DNA of 64,000 nt, from assembly GCA_902795045.1 (NCBI GenBank), contig CADBJU010000020.1, forward strand, positions 1 through 64,000, read 5' to 3'. Source of the stretch: Oscillospiraceae bacterium. GTDB lineage: Bacteria; Bacillota; Clostridia; Oscillospirales; Oscillospiraceae. Positions 8,136 to 15,644 of this stretch are shown here, one piece after another. A program made the position numbers and the translations under genes. The notes beneath the pieces were generated by a model. That model saw only the letters and a list, made by a program, of their open reading frames with translations, did no database searches and was not told the DNA's origin. Numbering within the stretch: the stretch's first letter is position 1; each line of letters opens with the position of its first letter.

Positions 8136-9242
8136 ATGCTGGAATTTGACGAATACAAGGTAAAACTCAACAACTGCAAGCCGGAGCTGGAGGTCCTGCG
8201 CACCGCGCTCAGGCTTGAAGCCGCCCAGAAGGAGATCGAGGAGCTGGAAGCCGCAAGCGCCCGCGACGGCTTCTGGAACGATGTGGAGAAGTCGCAGCAG
8301 GTCCAGAAACGGCTGAAAAACCTCAAGGACAAGGTGGAAAACTTTGACCGCCTGTGCGCCTCCTGGGACGATATGATGACCATGTGCGAGATGGCGATCG
8401 AGGAAAACGACGATTCCATGCTGCCCGAGCTCCAGCAGGAGTTTGAGGAGTACACACAGAAGGTGGAGTCGACGCGCCTGTCCACACTCCTGACCGGCGA
8501 GTATGACGCCAACAACGCCATCCTCACCTTCCACGCCGGCGCCGGCGGCACCGAGGCGCAGGACTGGGCCTCCATGCTTTACCGCATGTACAACATGTGG
8601 GCCGAGCGCCACGGCTATAAGGTGAAGGTCATGGACTACCTCGACGGCGACGAGGCGGGCATCAAGAGCGCCACCATCATGATCGAGGGCGAAAACGCCT
8701 ACGGCTTTCTCAAGAGCGAGCACGGCATCCACCGCCTTGTGCGCGTGTCCCCCTTTGACGCTGCGGGCCGCCGCCACACCTCCTTTGCAGCCGTCGAGGT
8801 CATGCCCGAGATCGCCAATGACAACGAGATCGAGCTCAGAGACGAGGACATCAAGATGGATGTGTACCGCTCCTCCGGCGCGGGCGGTCAGAAGGTCAAC
8901 AAGACCTCCTCGGCCGTGCGCCTGACCCATATCCCCACGGGCATCGTGGTGTCGAGCCAGGTGGAGCGCAGCCACTTCCAGAACCTGGAGAACTGCCGCA
9001 ACATGCTGCGCGCGCGCCTGGCCGAGATCAAAGAGCGCGAGCACCTGGAAAAGATCAGCGACATCAAAGGCGTGCAGATGAAGATCGAATGGGGCAGCCA
9101 GATCCGCTCCTATGTCTTCATGCCCTATCAGCTGGTGAAGGACCACCGCACCGATTACGAAAACGGCAACATCGACAACGTCATGAACGGCGACCTGGAC
9201 GGCTTCATAAACGCCTTCCTGTCCATGAGTGCCCAGAGCTGA
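8136..9242 (+). CDS. prfB: Peptide chain release factor 2
   Basis: A 368-aa RF2 that ends translation at UGA and UAA. The SPF anticodon-mimic tripeptide (residues 205-207) marks it as RF2 rather than RF1, and the GGQ peptidyl-hydrolysis motif is at 250-252. The gene is a single uninterrupted frame: the in-frame UGA and +1 slip site that autoregulate many bacterial prfB genes near codon 25 are absent (the site reads AGG CTT GAA). The SD before the ATG is weak. It has its own promoter and ends in a large palindromic repeat that may serve as terminator. Confidence 0.96.
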   Translation: MLEFDEYKVKLNNCKPELEVLRTALRLEAAQKEIEELEAASARDGFWNDVEKSQQVQKRLKNLKDKVENFDRLCASWDDMMTMCEMAIEENDDSMLPELQQEFEEYTQKVESTRLSTLLTGEYDANNAILTFHAGAGGTEAQDWASMLYRMYNMWAERHGYKVKVMDYLDGDEAGIKSATIMIEGENAYGFLKSEHGIHRLVRVSPFDAAGRRHTSFAAVEVMPEIANDNEIELRDEDIKMDVYRSSGAGGQKVNKTSSAVRLTHIPTGIVVSSQVERSHFQNLENCRNMLRARLAEIKEREHLEKISDIKGVQMKIEWGSQIRSYVFMPYQLVKDHRTDYENGNIDNVMNGDLDGFINAFLSMSAQS

Positions 9243-9257
9243 CAGGCATTGCAGCGT

Positions 9258-9406
9258 AAAAGGGGCTGTCTCAAAACGCTTACCGTTTTGTCATCCTGAG
9301 GAACGAAGTGACGAAGAATCTTTCTTTTGAAGGTTTTTTCAAACTTTCGTAGAAAGATTCTTCGCTTTGCTCAGAATGACACGGGGTTTTGAGACAGCCC
9401 TTTTTA
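9258..9406. repeat. Palindromic repeat element, TGTCTCAA family
   Basis: A near-perfect hairpin of about 150 bp. The outer arms (GGGGCTGTCTCAAAAC and GTTTTGAGACAGCCC) flank an inner pair built on TCATCCTGAG and CTCAGAATGA with AAGAATCTTTC/GAAAGATTCTT. The same design recurs at 54546-54682, so this is a dispersed MITE/REP-like unit; here the terminal T-run could end prfB transcription. Confidence 0.8.
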
Positions 9407-9460
9407 TCGGTCACTCGGACCGGGATCGTAGTCTCCGAAAATCAGATCGTCGATATCCAT
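9404..9460 (-). CDS. Possible 18-aa acidic small protein
   Basis: ATG at 9460 opens an 18-codon frame (MDIDDLIFGDYDPGPSDR) ending at the edge of the palindromic repeat. GGGAGGG sits 9 bp upstream, a near-ideal ribosome-binding site in otherwise empty sequence. No function is recognised and the frame could be fortuitous. Confidence 0.35.
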   Translation of the reverse strand: MDIDDLIFGDYDPGPSDR

Positions 9461-9551
9461 TCTTTTTCCCTCCCTCATGATTGCACATAAGCCTATCCTA
9501 TGCGCGAAAGCTTCCAAATATGAAAAAATCGCAAACTGGATGGAATTTTAC

Positions 9552-9580
9552 TTGAAACGCAGTCCGTGTTGCGCTATAAT
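9552..9580 (+). promoter_or_regulatory. Promoter of the parvulin foldase gene
   Basis: TTGAAA (9552-9557), 17-bp spacer, TATAAT (9575-9580), 63 bp before the start codon. Confidence 0.75.
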
Positions 9581-9643
9581 ACCTGAGTCTGCAAAATTGC
9601 CCCTTATCATAATATGTATCAAACGCAAAGGATGAGATAAGCC

Positions 9644-11182
9644 ATGAGTGCATCGACTGAAAAGAAAAACCGTCAGGCTGCCCGCGCAGCGGGTACCGAC
9701 AAGAAGACCCTTGCCCAGGAGAAGGAAGCCCAGGAGAAGAAAAAGAGCAATCTGCGCTGGACCCTCGGTACCATTGCCGTCGTGCTGGTGGTGGTGTCCG
9801 TGATCCTGCTCAACTCCGGCATCATGTACAAGACCACTGCGTTCTCCGTGGGCAGCAAGAACTACACTGCCGCAGACGTGAGCTACCGCTACGCAAACCA
9901 GTACTATACCTTCGCAAACCAGTACGGCAGCTACGCCAGCATCTTCGGCCTGGATACCTCCAACGGCATCCGCGGCCTCGAAAAGCAGGAATGCCCCATG
10001 CTGGAAGGCGGCACCTGGAAGGACTACTTCCTGGACGCTGCCAAGAATGACATGATCCATGCCACCGTCCTGGGTCAGTACGCCGCCGATAACGGCATCA
10101 CCCTGGATGCCGACGACAAGGCACAGATCGACGCTTCGTTTGAAGGTCTCGACGAGCAGGCCACGTCCTACGGCTACGCAAGCGGCGACAACATGCTGGC
10201 CGCAAACTACGGCAACGGCGTCAACCAGAAGCTGGTCCGCGAAGCCTATGAGGAGTCCCTGCTTGCCAGCAAGGCCGGTCAGGCGCTGCTCGACAGCTTT
10301 ACCTACACCGACGACCAGATCGAGGAGAAGTATCAGAGCTACGCGGGCGAGCACGACTTCTTTGACTACGCCTACAGCTATATCTCCGCCGAGCGCGTGG
10401 AGACCACCGATGCCGACGGCAACACCAGCTCAGATGTGACGGATGAGACCGTCGCGGCCGCGGCCGAGAAGGCCAGCGCCATTGCCGAAGCTTACAAAAA
10501 GGCAAACAGCACCGATTATGCCGCCAACCTCATCGAGGCTGCCGAGGCCCAGGAGGCGACCGCCAGCGAGCAGACCCATGTCCAGGGCAGCAGCGTTCCC
10601 GCTGCCGACTGGATGCGCGACGCGTCCCGCAAGGCAGGCGATATCACCGTTTCCCCCGATGCCAGCGGCTGCTATGTGGTGGTGTATCTCTCCCGTGACG
10701 ACAACCACTACAACACTGTGAACGTCCGCCACATCCTTGTCAATGCCGAGGCCGACGAAAACGGCAGCTACACCGACGAGGCCAAGGCAGCCGCCAAGGC
10801 GCGCGCCGAGGAGATCCTTGCCGAGTTCGAGGCCGGCGACAAGACCGAGGACAGCTTTGCCGCCCTGGCCGAGCAGTATTCCGAAGACCCCGGCTCCAAC
10901 ACCAATGGCGGCCTGTATGAGAATGTTGCCAAGGGCCAGATGGTCCAGGAGTTCAACGACTTCTGCTTTGCCGACCACAAGGCGGGCGACACCGGCATCG
11001 TCTACGGCGAGAGCGGCAGCTATGCCGGCTATCACGTGATGTACTACGTGGGCGAGGGCAAGCTCTACAGCAGCGTCATCGCCGAGGACGACCTGCGCAA
11101 TACCGACGCGGAGGCCTGGATGGAGAAGGCCGAGGAGGCCAATCCCACCAAGGAAGGCTTCGGCATGCGTTACGTCGGATAA
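9644..11182 (+). CDS. Membrane-anchored parvulin-type peptidyl-prolyl isomerase
   Basis: A 512-aa protein with a Lys/Arg-rich cytoplasmic N-terminus (1-38), one transmembrane segment (about 39-58), a long helical extracytoplasmic region, and a PpiC/rotamase domain from about 360 to 472 (VNVRHILV start, YSEDPGSNTNGG core). It probably assists folding of secreted proteins at the outer membrane face, as PrsA does, but is anchored by an uncleaved helix rather than a lipid. Own promoter and a strong terminator directly after, so monocistronic. An SD (AAAGGATGAG) precedes the ATG. Confidence 0.88.
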   Translation: MSASTEKKNRQAARAAGTDKKTLAQEKEAQEKKKSNLRWTLGTIAVVLVVVSVILLNSGIMYKTTAFSVGSKNYTAADVSYRYANQYYTFANQYGSYASIFGLDTSNGIRGLEKQECPMLEGGTWKDYFLDAAKNDMIHATVLGQYAADNGITLDADDKAQIDASFEGLDEQATSYGYASGDNMLAANYGNGVNQKLVREAYEESLLASKAGQALLDSFTYTDDQIEEKYQSYAGEHDFFDYAYSYISAERVETTDADGNTSSDVTDETVAAAAEKASAIAEAYKKANSTDYAANLIEAAEAQEATASEQTHVQGSSVPAADWMRDASRKAGDITVSPDASGCYVVVYLSRDDNHYNTVNVRHILVNAEADENGSYTDEAKAAAKARAEEILAEFEAGDKTEDSFAALAEQYSEDPGSNTNGGLYENVAKGQMVQEFNDFCFADHKAGDTGIVYGESGSYAGYHVMYYVGEGKLYSSVIAEDDLRNTDAEAWMEKAEEANPTKEGFGMRYVG

Positions 11183-11200
11183 GACAAAACCAGGGAATAC

Positions 11201-11232
11201 AAAAACCCCGCCGGGTCTCCGGCGGGGTTTTT
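11201..11232 (+). terminator. Strong rho-independent terminator
   Basis: A perfect 14-bp stem (AAAAACCCCGCCGG and its complement) with a 4-nt loop and T-tail follows the foldase gene. It ends only 18 bp before tcdA. Confidence 0.9.
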
Positions 11233-11249
11233 GAGAAAGGGAGAAGAAA

Positions 11250-11957
11250 ATGCAGGAGAGAACGATCCGGGCCGAGATGCTGCTCGGCAGCGAGGCAATG
11301 GAAAAACTGAGAGGCAGCCATGTGGCCGTGTTTGGCCTGGGCGGCGTGGGCTCCTGGTGCGCCGAGGCGCTGGCCCGTTCCGGCGTCGGGTACATGACCC
11401 TGATCGACCGGGACACCGTGGGCGAGAGCAACATCAACCGTCAGCTCTGCGCCTACCGCTCCACAGTAGGCAGAGCCAAGACGGCGGTCATGGCGGAACA
11501 TCTCACGGACATCGACCCGGACATTCAGGTGCGGTGCATCGAGGGCCATTACGAGGCCTGCGAGCGGGATCGCTTCTTTGCCGACTACGACTTCGTTGTG
11601 GACTGCATCGACCTTGTCTCCTGCAAGATCGACCTCATCCTGAGCTGCCGGGAGCGGAGCATCCCCATCGTCTCTGCCCTCGGCACCGGCAACAAGCGCG
11701 ACGCGCAGCAGCTCCGGCTGGACGATATCTCCAGAACCTACGGCTGCACCTTTGCCCGCGTCATCCGCAAGGAGCTGCGGGACCGGGGTGTCGAGCACCA
11801 CCCGGTGGTTTTCAGCCCCGAGGAGCCCATGAAGCCCGCTCAATTCGAGGCGCCGCCTCCCGGCAGGCGCGCGGTGCCGGGTTCGCTGATCTGGGTCCCG
11901 GCCAGCGCGGGCATGCTCCTGTGCCAGTACGTGGTGGGGGAGCTGTGCAAAACATAA
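11250..11957 (+). CDS. tcdA: tRNA threonylcarbamoyladenosine dehydratase (TcdA)
   Basis: A 235-aa E1-like ThiF/HesA-fold protein. The ATP-binding GLGGVGSW motif (residues 29-36), DRDTVGESNINRQ and the VVDCIDLVSCKIDL segment match TcdA (YgdL/CsdL), which cyclises t6A37 to ct6A in ANN-decoding tRNAs. Length is typical. An SD (AAAGGGAGAAG) lies 6 bp before the ATG. A terminator sits just upstream, so it either uses read-through or a promoter I could not place. Confidence 0.88.
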   Translation: MQERTIRAEMLLGSEAMEKLRGSHVAVFGLGGVGSWCAEALARSGVGYMTLIDRDTVGESNINRQLCAYRSTVGRAKTAVMAEHLTDIDPDIQVRCIEGHYEACERDRFFADYDFVVDCIDLVSCKIDLILSCRERSIPIVSALGTGNKRDAQQLRLDDISRTYGCTFARVIRKELRDRGVEHHPVVFSPEEPMKPAQFEAPPPGRRAVPGSLIWVPASAGMLLCQYVVGELCKT

Positions 11958-12151
11958 AAAGCGCGTTGCAAAATACGTGTCATCCTCCTAAAGGGGATAG
12001 AGATTCTAAGCGGCAAGCTGCCAAGAATCACTAATGTTCGCGTAAACGAAGGATCTTTTCCTGAAAGTCTGCAAAAACCTTCAGGGAAAAGATCCTTCGT
12101 CATTTCATTCCTCAGGATGACAAAATGGGAAGCATTTTGCAACGCGCCTTT
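11957..12151. repeat. Palindromic repeat element, GCGCGTTGCAAAA family
   Basis: A 195-bp palindrome. The outer arms (GCGCGTTGCAAAAT/ATTTTGCAACGCGC) differ from the 9258 element, but the inner core again uses GTCATCCT/AGGATGAC and AAGGATCTTTTCC/GGAAAAGATCCTT. It lies between the convergent tcdA and 12151-12558 genes and probably terminates both. Confidence 0.8.
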
Positions 12152-12558
12152 TATCCGAACAATTTGAAATTCGACAGCCCCTCCAGCAGACTGTTGAAGC
12201 GCTGAATCGACGCCGTCAGCGCGTCCACGTCAATGGTGCTGAGCGTGTCGATCAGCTTTCCCAGCTTCTCTGCGCCCTCACCGCTCAGCCCGTTGAGATT
12301 CTCTCCGATGCTGTCAAGATTGTCGAGGGAAGTGCTGACGCGCTGGATGACGGCCTGAGTATCGGCGAGCGTTGTACGGGCATGGTCGAGCGTCGCGCTG
12401 ATCTTCGGCACCACAACGGCAAGGCTCACGATCAGCGCCGCCGCCATCACCGCGATCACCACCGTGATAACCATACTCAGCGTTTGGCTTCGCCGCTGTA
12501 CAGCCGCCATCTGCTCCACCAGTTCCTGCATGCTTTTTTCGTCTGTCCTGTTGCCCAT
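12151..12558 (-). CDS. Small membrane protein with coiled-coil domain
   Basis: 135 aa, unknown function. A short cytoplasmic N-terminus is followed by one strong transmembrane helix (about 28-51) and then a long heptad-like, Leu/Ile/Ser-rich region (52-130) likely to form a coiled coil outside the membrane, reminiscent of DUF948-type proteins. GGAGG lies 7 bp before the chosen ATG; an ATG 2 bp from the SD is too close. Stand-alone between repeats and a terminator. Confidence 0.7.
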   Translation of the reverse strand: MGNRTDEKSMQELVEQMAAVQRRSQTLSMVITVVIAVMAAALIVSLAVVVPKISATLDHARTTLADTQAVIQRVSTSLDNLDSIGENLNGLSGEGAEKLGKLIDTLSTIDVDALTASIQRFNSLLEGLSNFKLFG

Positions 12559-12663
12559 GGCATGGCCTCCCTGTGTTTTTCTATATTATTATTCTATCAC
12601 AGCCGGACGGAGATTGCCAGAAGTTTTCCGCTGAGCTGCGGCACTGAACACAGACGGCATTCA

Positions 12664-12693
12664 AAAAACCCTGACCGTGCCGGTCAGGGTTTT
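12664..12693. terminator. Bidirectional terminator after the AbrB-like gene
   Basis: AAAACCCTGACCG/CGGTCAGGGTTTT with a 3-nt loop, flanked by A- and T-runs, just beyond the abrB-like stop codon. Confidence 0.85.
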
Positions 12694-12699
12694 CGCGTA

Positions 12700-12945
12700 T
12701 CAATACAGCTCTTTCAGCTTCGCTATGCAATCAGGACAGACATTCTTTCCGCGATAATTGACGATTTTTTTCGTACTCTCGCAGAACACGCAAGCCGCCT
12801 GATATTTGCGAAGAATAATGCTGTCGCCGTCAACATATATCTCGAGAGAATCCTTTTCTCCGATGTTGAGCGTCCGGCGCATTTCGATTGGCAATACGAT
12901 ACGCCCAAGTTCGTCGACTCTTCGTACGATACCGGTGGACTTCAC
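12700..12945 (-). CDS. AbrB/SpoVT-family regulator with zinc ribbon
   Basis: 81 aa starting at GTG 12945 with AAGGGG upstream; the frame extends further 5' but the AbrB domain begins exactly here. Residues 1-49 are an AbrB swapped-hairpin DNA-binding domain (KSTGIVRRVDELGRIVLPIE). The tail holds two CxxC pairs (Cys52/55 and Cys70/73), a probable zinc ribbon. AbrB-type proteins govern transition-state and sporulation genes. It is divergent from spmAB and its intergenic region holds repeated TTCGTAAA-type motifs that may be its own operators. Confidence 0.88.
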   Translation of the reverse strand: MKSTGIVRRVDELGRIVLPIEMRRTLNIGEKDSLEIYVDGDSIILRKYQAACVFCESTKKIVNYRGKNVCPDCIAKLKELY

Positions 12946-12997
12946 GTAAGCATCCCCTTTGCCTCTGATATTTTCCTGTACGATTCGGCCCCAAATA

Positions 12998-13108
12998 TTT
13001 ACAAACATTGGTAAAAAATTACAAATTCGTAAATATTTATAGCACTTTATATCATCTTCTTGGGAAAAAATCAACTAAAATATGCGAAGTTCGTAAAAAA
13101 TTCATAAA
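12998..13108. promoter_or_regulatory. abrB-like promoter and candidate operator repeats
   Basis: On the minus strand TTGATT (13069-13074), 17-bp spacer and TATAAA (13046-13051) form a promoter for the abrB-like gene. Just downstream of it lie two TTAC-N-GTAA inverted motifs (12998-13015 and 13019-13033). TTCGTAAA (13090) and TTCATAAA (13101) recur on the spmA side. The spacing suggests autorepression and joint control of spmAB. Confidence 0.5.
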
Positions 13109-13157
13109 AAGTTCTTTTATAACAGCACCTACAAGGTCGGGATAGGGGGATTTCTGG

Positions 13158-13718
13158 ATGGATTTAGCAATCATTACCATTTATTTGCTTTCAATTTTGT
13201 CAGCTTTGCTGACGGGAAAAACTACCGCCGCGGGGAACGCGGTGCTGGAGGGGGTACAGGAGGCCCTGCTGTTTGCACCGAAGCTGTGCGCGGCGCTGTG
13301 CCTCTGGTCCGCGGTGACCGAGCTTCTTGAGCGCGGCGGCGCGGCCAACGCGCTGGCACGATTGCTGCGGCGTCCGCTCTCGCTGCTGTTCCCGATTGGG
13401 GCGGGGGACGGAGAGACGCTGGCTGCCCTGACGGAGAACGCGGGGGCAAACCTCCTGGGCCTCGGCAATGCCGCCACGCCTGCCGGCATCAGGGCGGCGA
13501 AGGGGCTTGTACATCTCGGGGCGGGCAGGGAGCTCAATACCCTCGTGGTGCTCAACACCGCGTCAATCCAGCTTCTGCCCGCGACGGCGGCGTCCCTTCG
13601 CGCGTCTCTGGGCAGCGTCTCACCCTTTGACATCACACCTGCCGTCTGGCTCGCCAGTGCTTTTTCGCTTCTGGTGGGACTCACAGCTATCCGGCTTTTA
13701 AACGGGAACCGGACGTGA
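13158..13718 (+). CDS. spmA: Spore maturation protein A
   Basis: A 186-aa integral membrane protein of the nucleoside-recognition-domain (gate) family. The NLLGLGNAATPAGIRA motif (about residues 99-114) is diagnostic of SpmA, which with SpmB is needed for spore-core dehydration. Several hydrophobic helices are evident. It overlaps spmB by 4 bp (GTGA). Confidence 0.9.
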   Translation: MDLAIITIYLLSILSALLTGKTTAAGNAVLEGVQEALLFAPKLCAALCLWSAVTELLERGGAANALARLLRRPLSLLFPIGAGDGETLAALTENAGANLLGLGNAATPAGIRAAKGLVHLGAGRELNTLVVLNTASIQLLPATAASLRASLGSVSPFDITPAVWLASAFSLLVGLTAIRLLNGNRT

Positions 13719-14236
13719 AAACCCTTGCACAGCTTCTGGTGCCGCTGCTCATTGCGGCGGCAGCGCTCGCAGCGCGGATGCACGGCGCGGACATCTATGA
13801 AGCGATGACAGCGGGGGCGAGGAAGGGCCTGCTGACGCTCTGGAGCATCCTGCCGGCGCTGCTGGTGGTTTTCCCGATGATCCGCCTGCTGGAGGCTTCA
13901 GGCCTGCCGGAACTGCTGGGGACTGCGCTGGGACCGATGTTCCGCCTGCTCGGCGTACCGGAGGAGACGGGGCTTCTCATGCTGCTGCGCCCCCTGTCGG
14001 GCAGCGCCGCTCTCGCCGCAGCTTCGGAGCTCATGCAGCGCCACGGCCCGGATTCCCTGATCGGGCGCACGGCGGCAGTGATGCTCGGCTCGAGCGAGAC
14101 GAGCCTTTACGTCATCGCTGTCTACTTCTCCGCGGCCGGTGCCCGGGACGACGGGCGCGCCCTCCCGGCCGCCCTGTGCGCGGATCTGGCATGCTTTCTC
14201 GGCGCGGCCTGGGTCTGCCGTCTGCTCTGGGGCTAA
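13715..14236 (+). CDS. spmB: Spore maturation protein B
   Basis: 173 aa, GTG start overlapping the spmA stop. Hydrophobic, with the second gate domain containing RPLSGSAALAAASELM and GSSETSLYVIAVYF, the SpmB signatures. It acts with SpmA in the spore membrane. The pair shows that the organism belongs to a sporulating lineage. Confidence 0.9.
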   Translation: MKTLAQLLVPLLIAAAALAARMHGADIYEAMTAGARKGLLTLWSILPALLVVFPMIRLLEASGLPELLGTALGPMFRLLGVPEETGLLMLLRPLSGSAALAAASELMQRHGPDSLIGRTAAVMLGSSETSLYVIAVYFSAAGARDDGRALPAALCADLACFLGAAWVCRLLWG

Positions 14237-14239
14237 GGC

Positions 14240-14317
14240 TCAGGATCCGGAATCTCCGATGAAAGGGACACAGATACCGCGGCCTTCCGGATCCCGGTTC
14301 ATTTTTATCAGCTGCAT
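14240..14317 (-). CDS. Possible 25-aa peptide or part of a small RNA
   Basis: ATG at 14317 with GGGAGG 8 bp upstream opens a 25-codon frame (starts MQLIKMNRDP, ends FIGDSGS). It lies about 95 nt downstream of a consensus promoter. The coding stretch is bounded by a perfect 10-bp inverted repeat (GGATCCGGAA/TTCCGGATCC), so the transcript can also fold into a stable stem. No homologue is recognised; it may be a peptide, a regulatory RNA, or both. Confidence 0.45.
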   Translation of the reverse strand: MQLIKMNRDPEGRGICVPFIGDSGS

Positions 14318-14417
14318 GGGGAACACCTCCCTACGAGCCTGCGGGTAAATATGGAATGCCGCGTGACAAAAATTGGGAAATTATGGGAAAACCATATACA
14401 ATTTACCAGCTAATATC

Positions 14418-14446
14418 ATTATACATGGGAAAGCCCATCCTGTCAA
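14418..14446 (-). promoter_or_regulatory. Perfect consensus sigma-A promoter reading leftward
   Basis: TTGACA (14441-14446), 17-bp spacer and TATAAT (14418-14423) on the minus strand. It points away from the ABC transporter toward the tiny ORF and into spmB antisense. Confidence 0.8.
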
Positions 14447-14468
14447 AACAAAACGTGAAATTTTTGAC

Positions 14469-14497
14469 TTGACACAGCTGCTTTAGTGTGCTAATAT
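14469..14497 (+). promoter_or_regulatory. Promoter of the amino-acid ABC operon
   Basis: TTGACA (14469-14474), 17-bp spacer, TAATAT (14492-14497), 74 bp before the start codon. Divergent from the promoter at 14418-14446. Confidence 0.7.
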
Positions 14498-14570
14498 GCT
14501 AAATCGTTAAGAGCAATTACATGACGAAATCTATTCGATAAATCTGATTGAAATTGAAGGAGTAATCAAC

Positions 14571-15362
14571 ATGAAAAAGACAATCGCTTTTGCTTTGACG
14601 CTTGTCCTGATGTTTGCCCTGTTTGCCCCGAGTGCCTTCGCGGCGGACAAAAAGTTCGTCATGGGCATCGACCCCGAGTACCCGCCCTTCAGCTATCTCG
14701 GCAACGACGGCAACTACACCGGCTTTGACGTGGAGGTCTGCAAGGCTGTCTGCGATTATCTCGGCTGGGAGCTGGAAATCTTCGGCGTCAACTGGGATGA
14801 GAAGCTGGTGCAGCTCGATTCCTTTGAGTGTGACTGTGTCTGGTCCGGCATGACCATCCTTGACAGCATGAAGGAAGCGGGCTACGTCATCTCCGAGCCC
14901 TACTACGACAACACCCAGGTCCTGGTCGTCAAGACCGACAGCGGCTTCAAGTCCTCCAAGGATCTGGCCGGCAAGATCGTGGCCGTGCAGCTGGGCACCT
15001 CCGGCGAGAGCCTGCTGAACGATGACCTCAAGGATCTGGCTGACACCTTCGATTCCGTTCTCACCTGCGACAGCTTCCTCAAGTGCTTCACCGAGCTGCA
15101 GGGCGGCGCGGTCGACGCGGTGTTCGTTGACATGCCCGTGGCGGCAAGCTATGTTGCCAAGCACGAGGGCCTTTCCATCATCGACGAGCAGCTGGGCGCC
15201 GAGCAGTACGGCATCGCCTTCCGCTCCGGTGACGCGGAGCTGTGCAAGACGGTCGACGAGGCGGTGCAGGCCCTGGTCGAAAACGGCACCTACGCCAAGA
15301 TTGCCGAGAAGGAGGAGTATGCCGACATCGTCAACAACCTCCTCTTCCTGAACAAGGAGTAA
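14571..15362 (+). CDS. Amino-acid ABC transporter substrate-binding protein
   Basis: 263 aa, SBP_bac_3 family. A signal peptide (cleavage predicted after AFA, residue 24) has no lipobox cysteine, which is unusual for a monoderm binding protein; how it is held at the cell surface is unclear. The FVMGIDPEYPPFSYLG start and GFDVEVCKAV segment are typical of polar/cystine-type binding proteins. An SD (GAAGGAG) precedes the ATG. A terminator-like hairpin and a MITE separate it from the permease, which may raise its level above the other subunits. Confidence 0.93.
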   Translation: MKKTIAFALTLVLMFALFAPSAFAADKKFVMGIDPEYPPFSYLGNDGNYTGFDVEVCKAVCDYLGWELEIFGVNWDEKLVQLDSFECDCVWSGMTILDSMKEAGYVISEPYYDNTQVLVVKTDSGFKSSKDLAGKIVAVQLGTSGESLLNDDLKDLADTFDSVLTCDSFLKCFTELQGGAVDAVFVDMPVAASYVAKHEGLSIIDEQLGAEQYGIAFRSGDAELCKTVDEAVQALVENGTYAKIAEKEEYADIVNNLLFLNKE

Positions 15363-15396
15363 TATCCGAGGCTGAAAACCGAAAATGATGCAACGT

Positions 15397-15444
15397 CCCG
15401 AAAGCGCGGCTTTCCTGCGCTTTCGGGCGCTTCTTGCTTTTTTT
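15397..15444 (+). terminator. Terminator-like hairpin inside the ABC operon
   Basis: CCCGAAAGCGC/GCGCTTTCGGG stem (11 bp, 9-nt loop) followed by a T-rich tail. Partial read-through would give more binding protein than permease. Confidence 0.65.
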
Positions 15445-15448
15445 CTTC

Positions 15449-15609
15449 AGGCAACACCGCACAATCCGTCTTCGGCGCCTCCCGGAAAAAATGTGCTCTG
15501 ACTTCGTCACTTTTTCTTGAAATACACAAAGTATTCCTGCGAAAAACTGCCATCGTCAGAACCCATTTTTTCTCGGGATTCGCTCTCGCCGAATTATGCG
15601 GTATTGCCT
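15449..15609. mobile_element. MITE-like element with 17-bp imperfect terminal repeats
   Basis: The ends AGGCAACACCGCACAAT and ATTATGCGGTATTGCCT match as inverted repeats at 15 of 17 positions and enclose about 130 bp without a credible gene. It lies between the binding-protein and permease genes. Confidence 0.65.
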
Positions 15610-15644
15610 TATCCACTAAACCTTAGAAAAATGAGGGCTTCCCA

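Noticed and set aside
15290-15616. Minus-strand ORF of 108 aa between binding protein and permease
   Set aside because: Mostly inside the MITE-like repeat; the codon pattern is not protein-like and it overlaps the end of the binding-protein gene.
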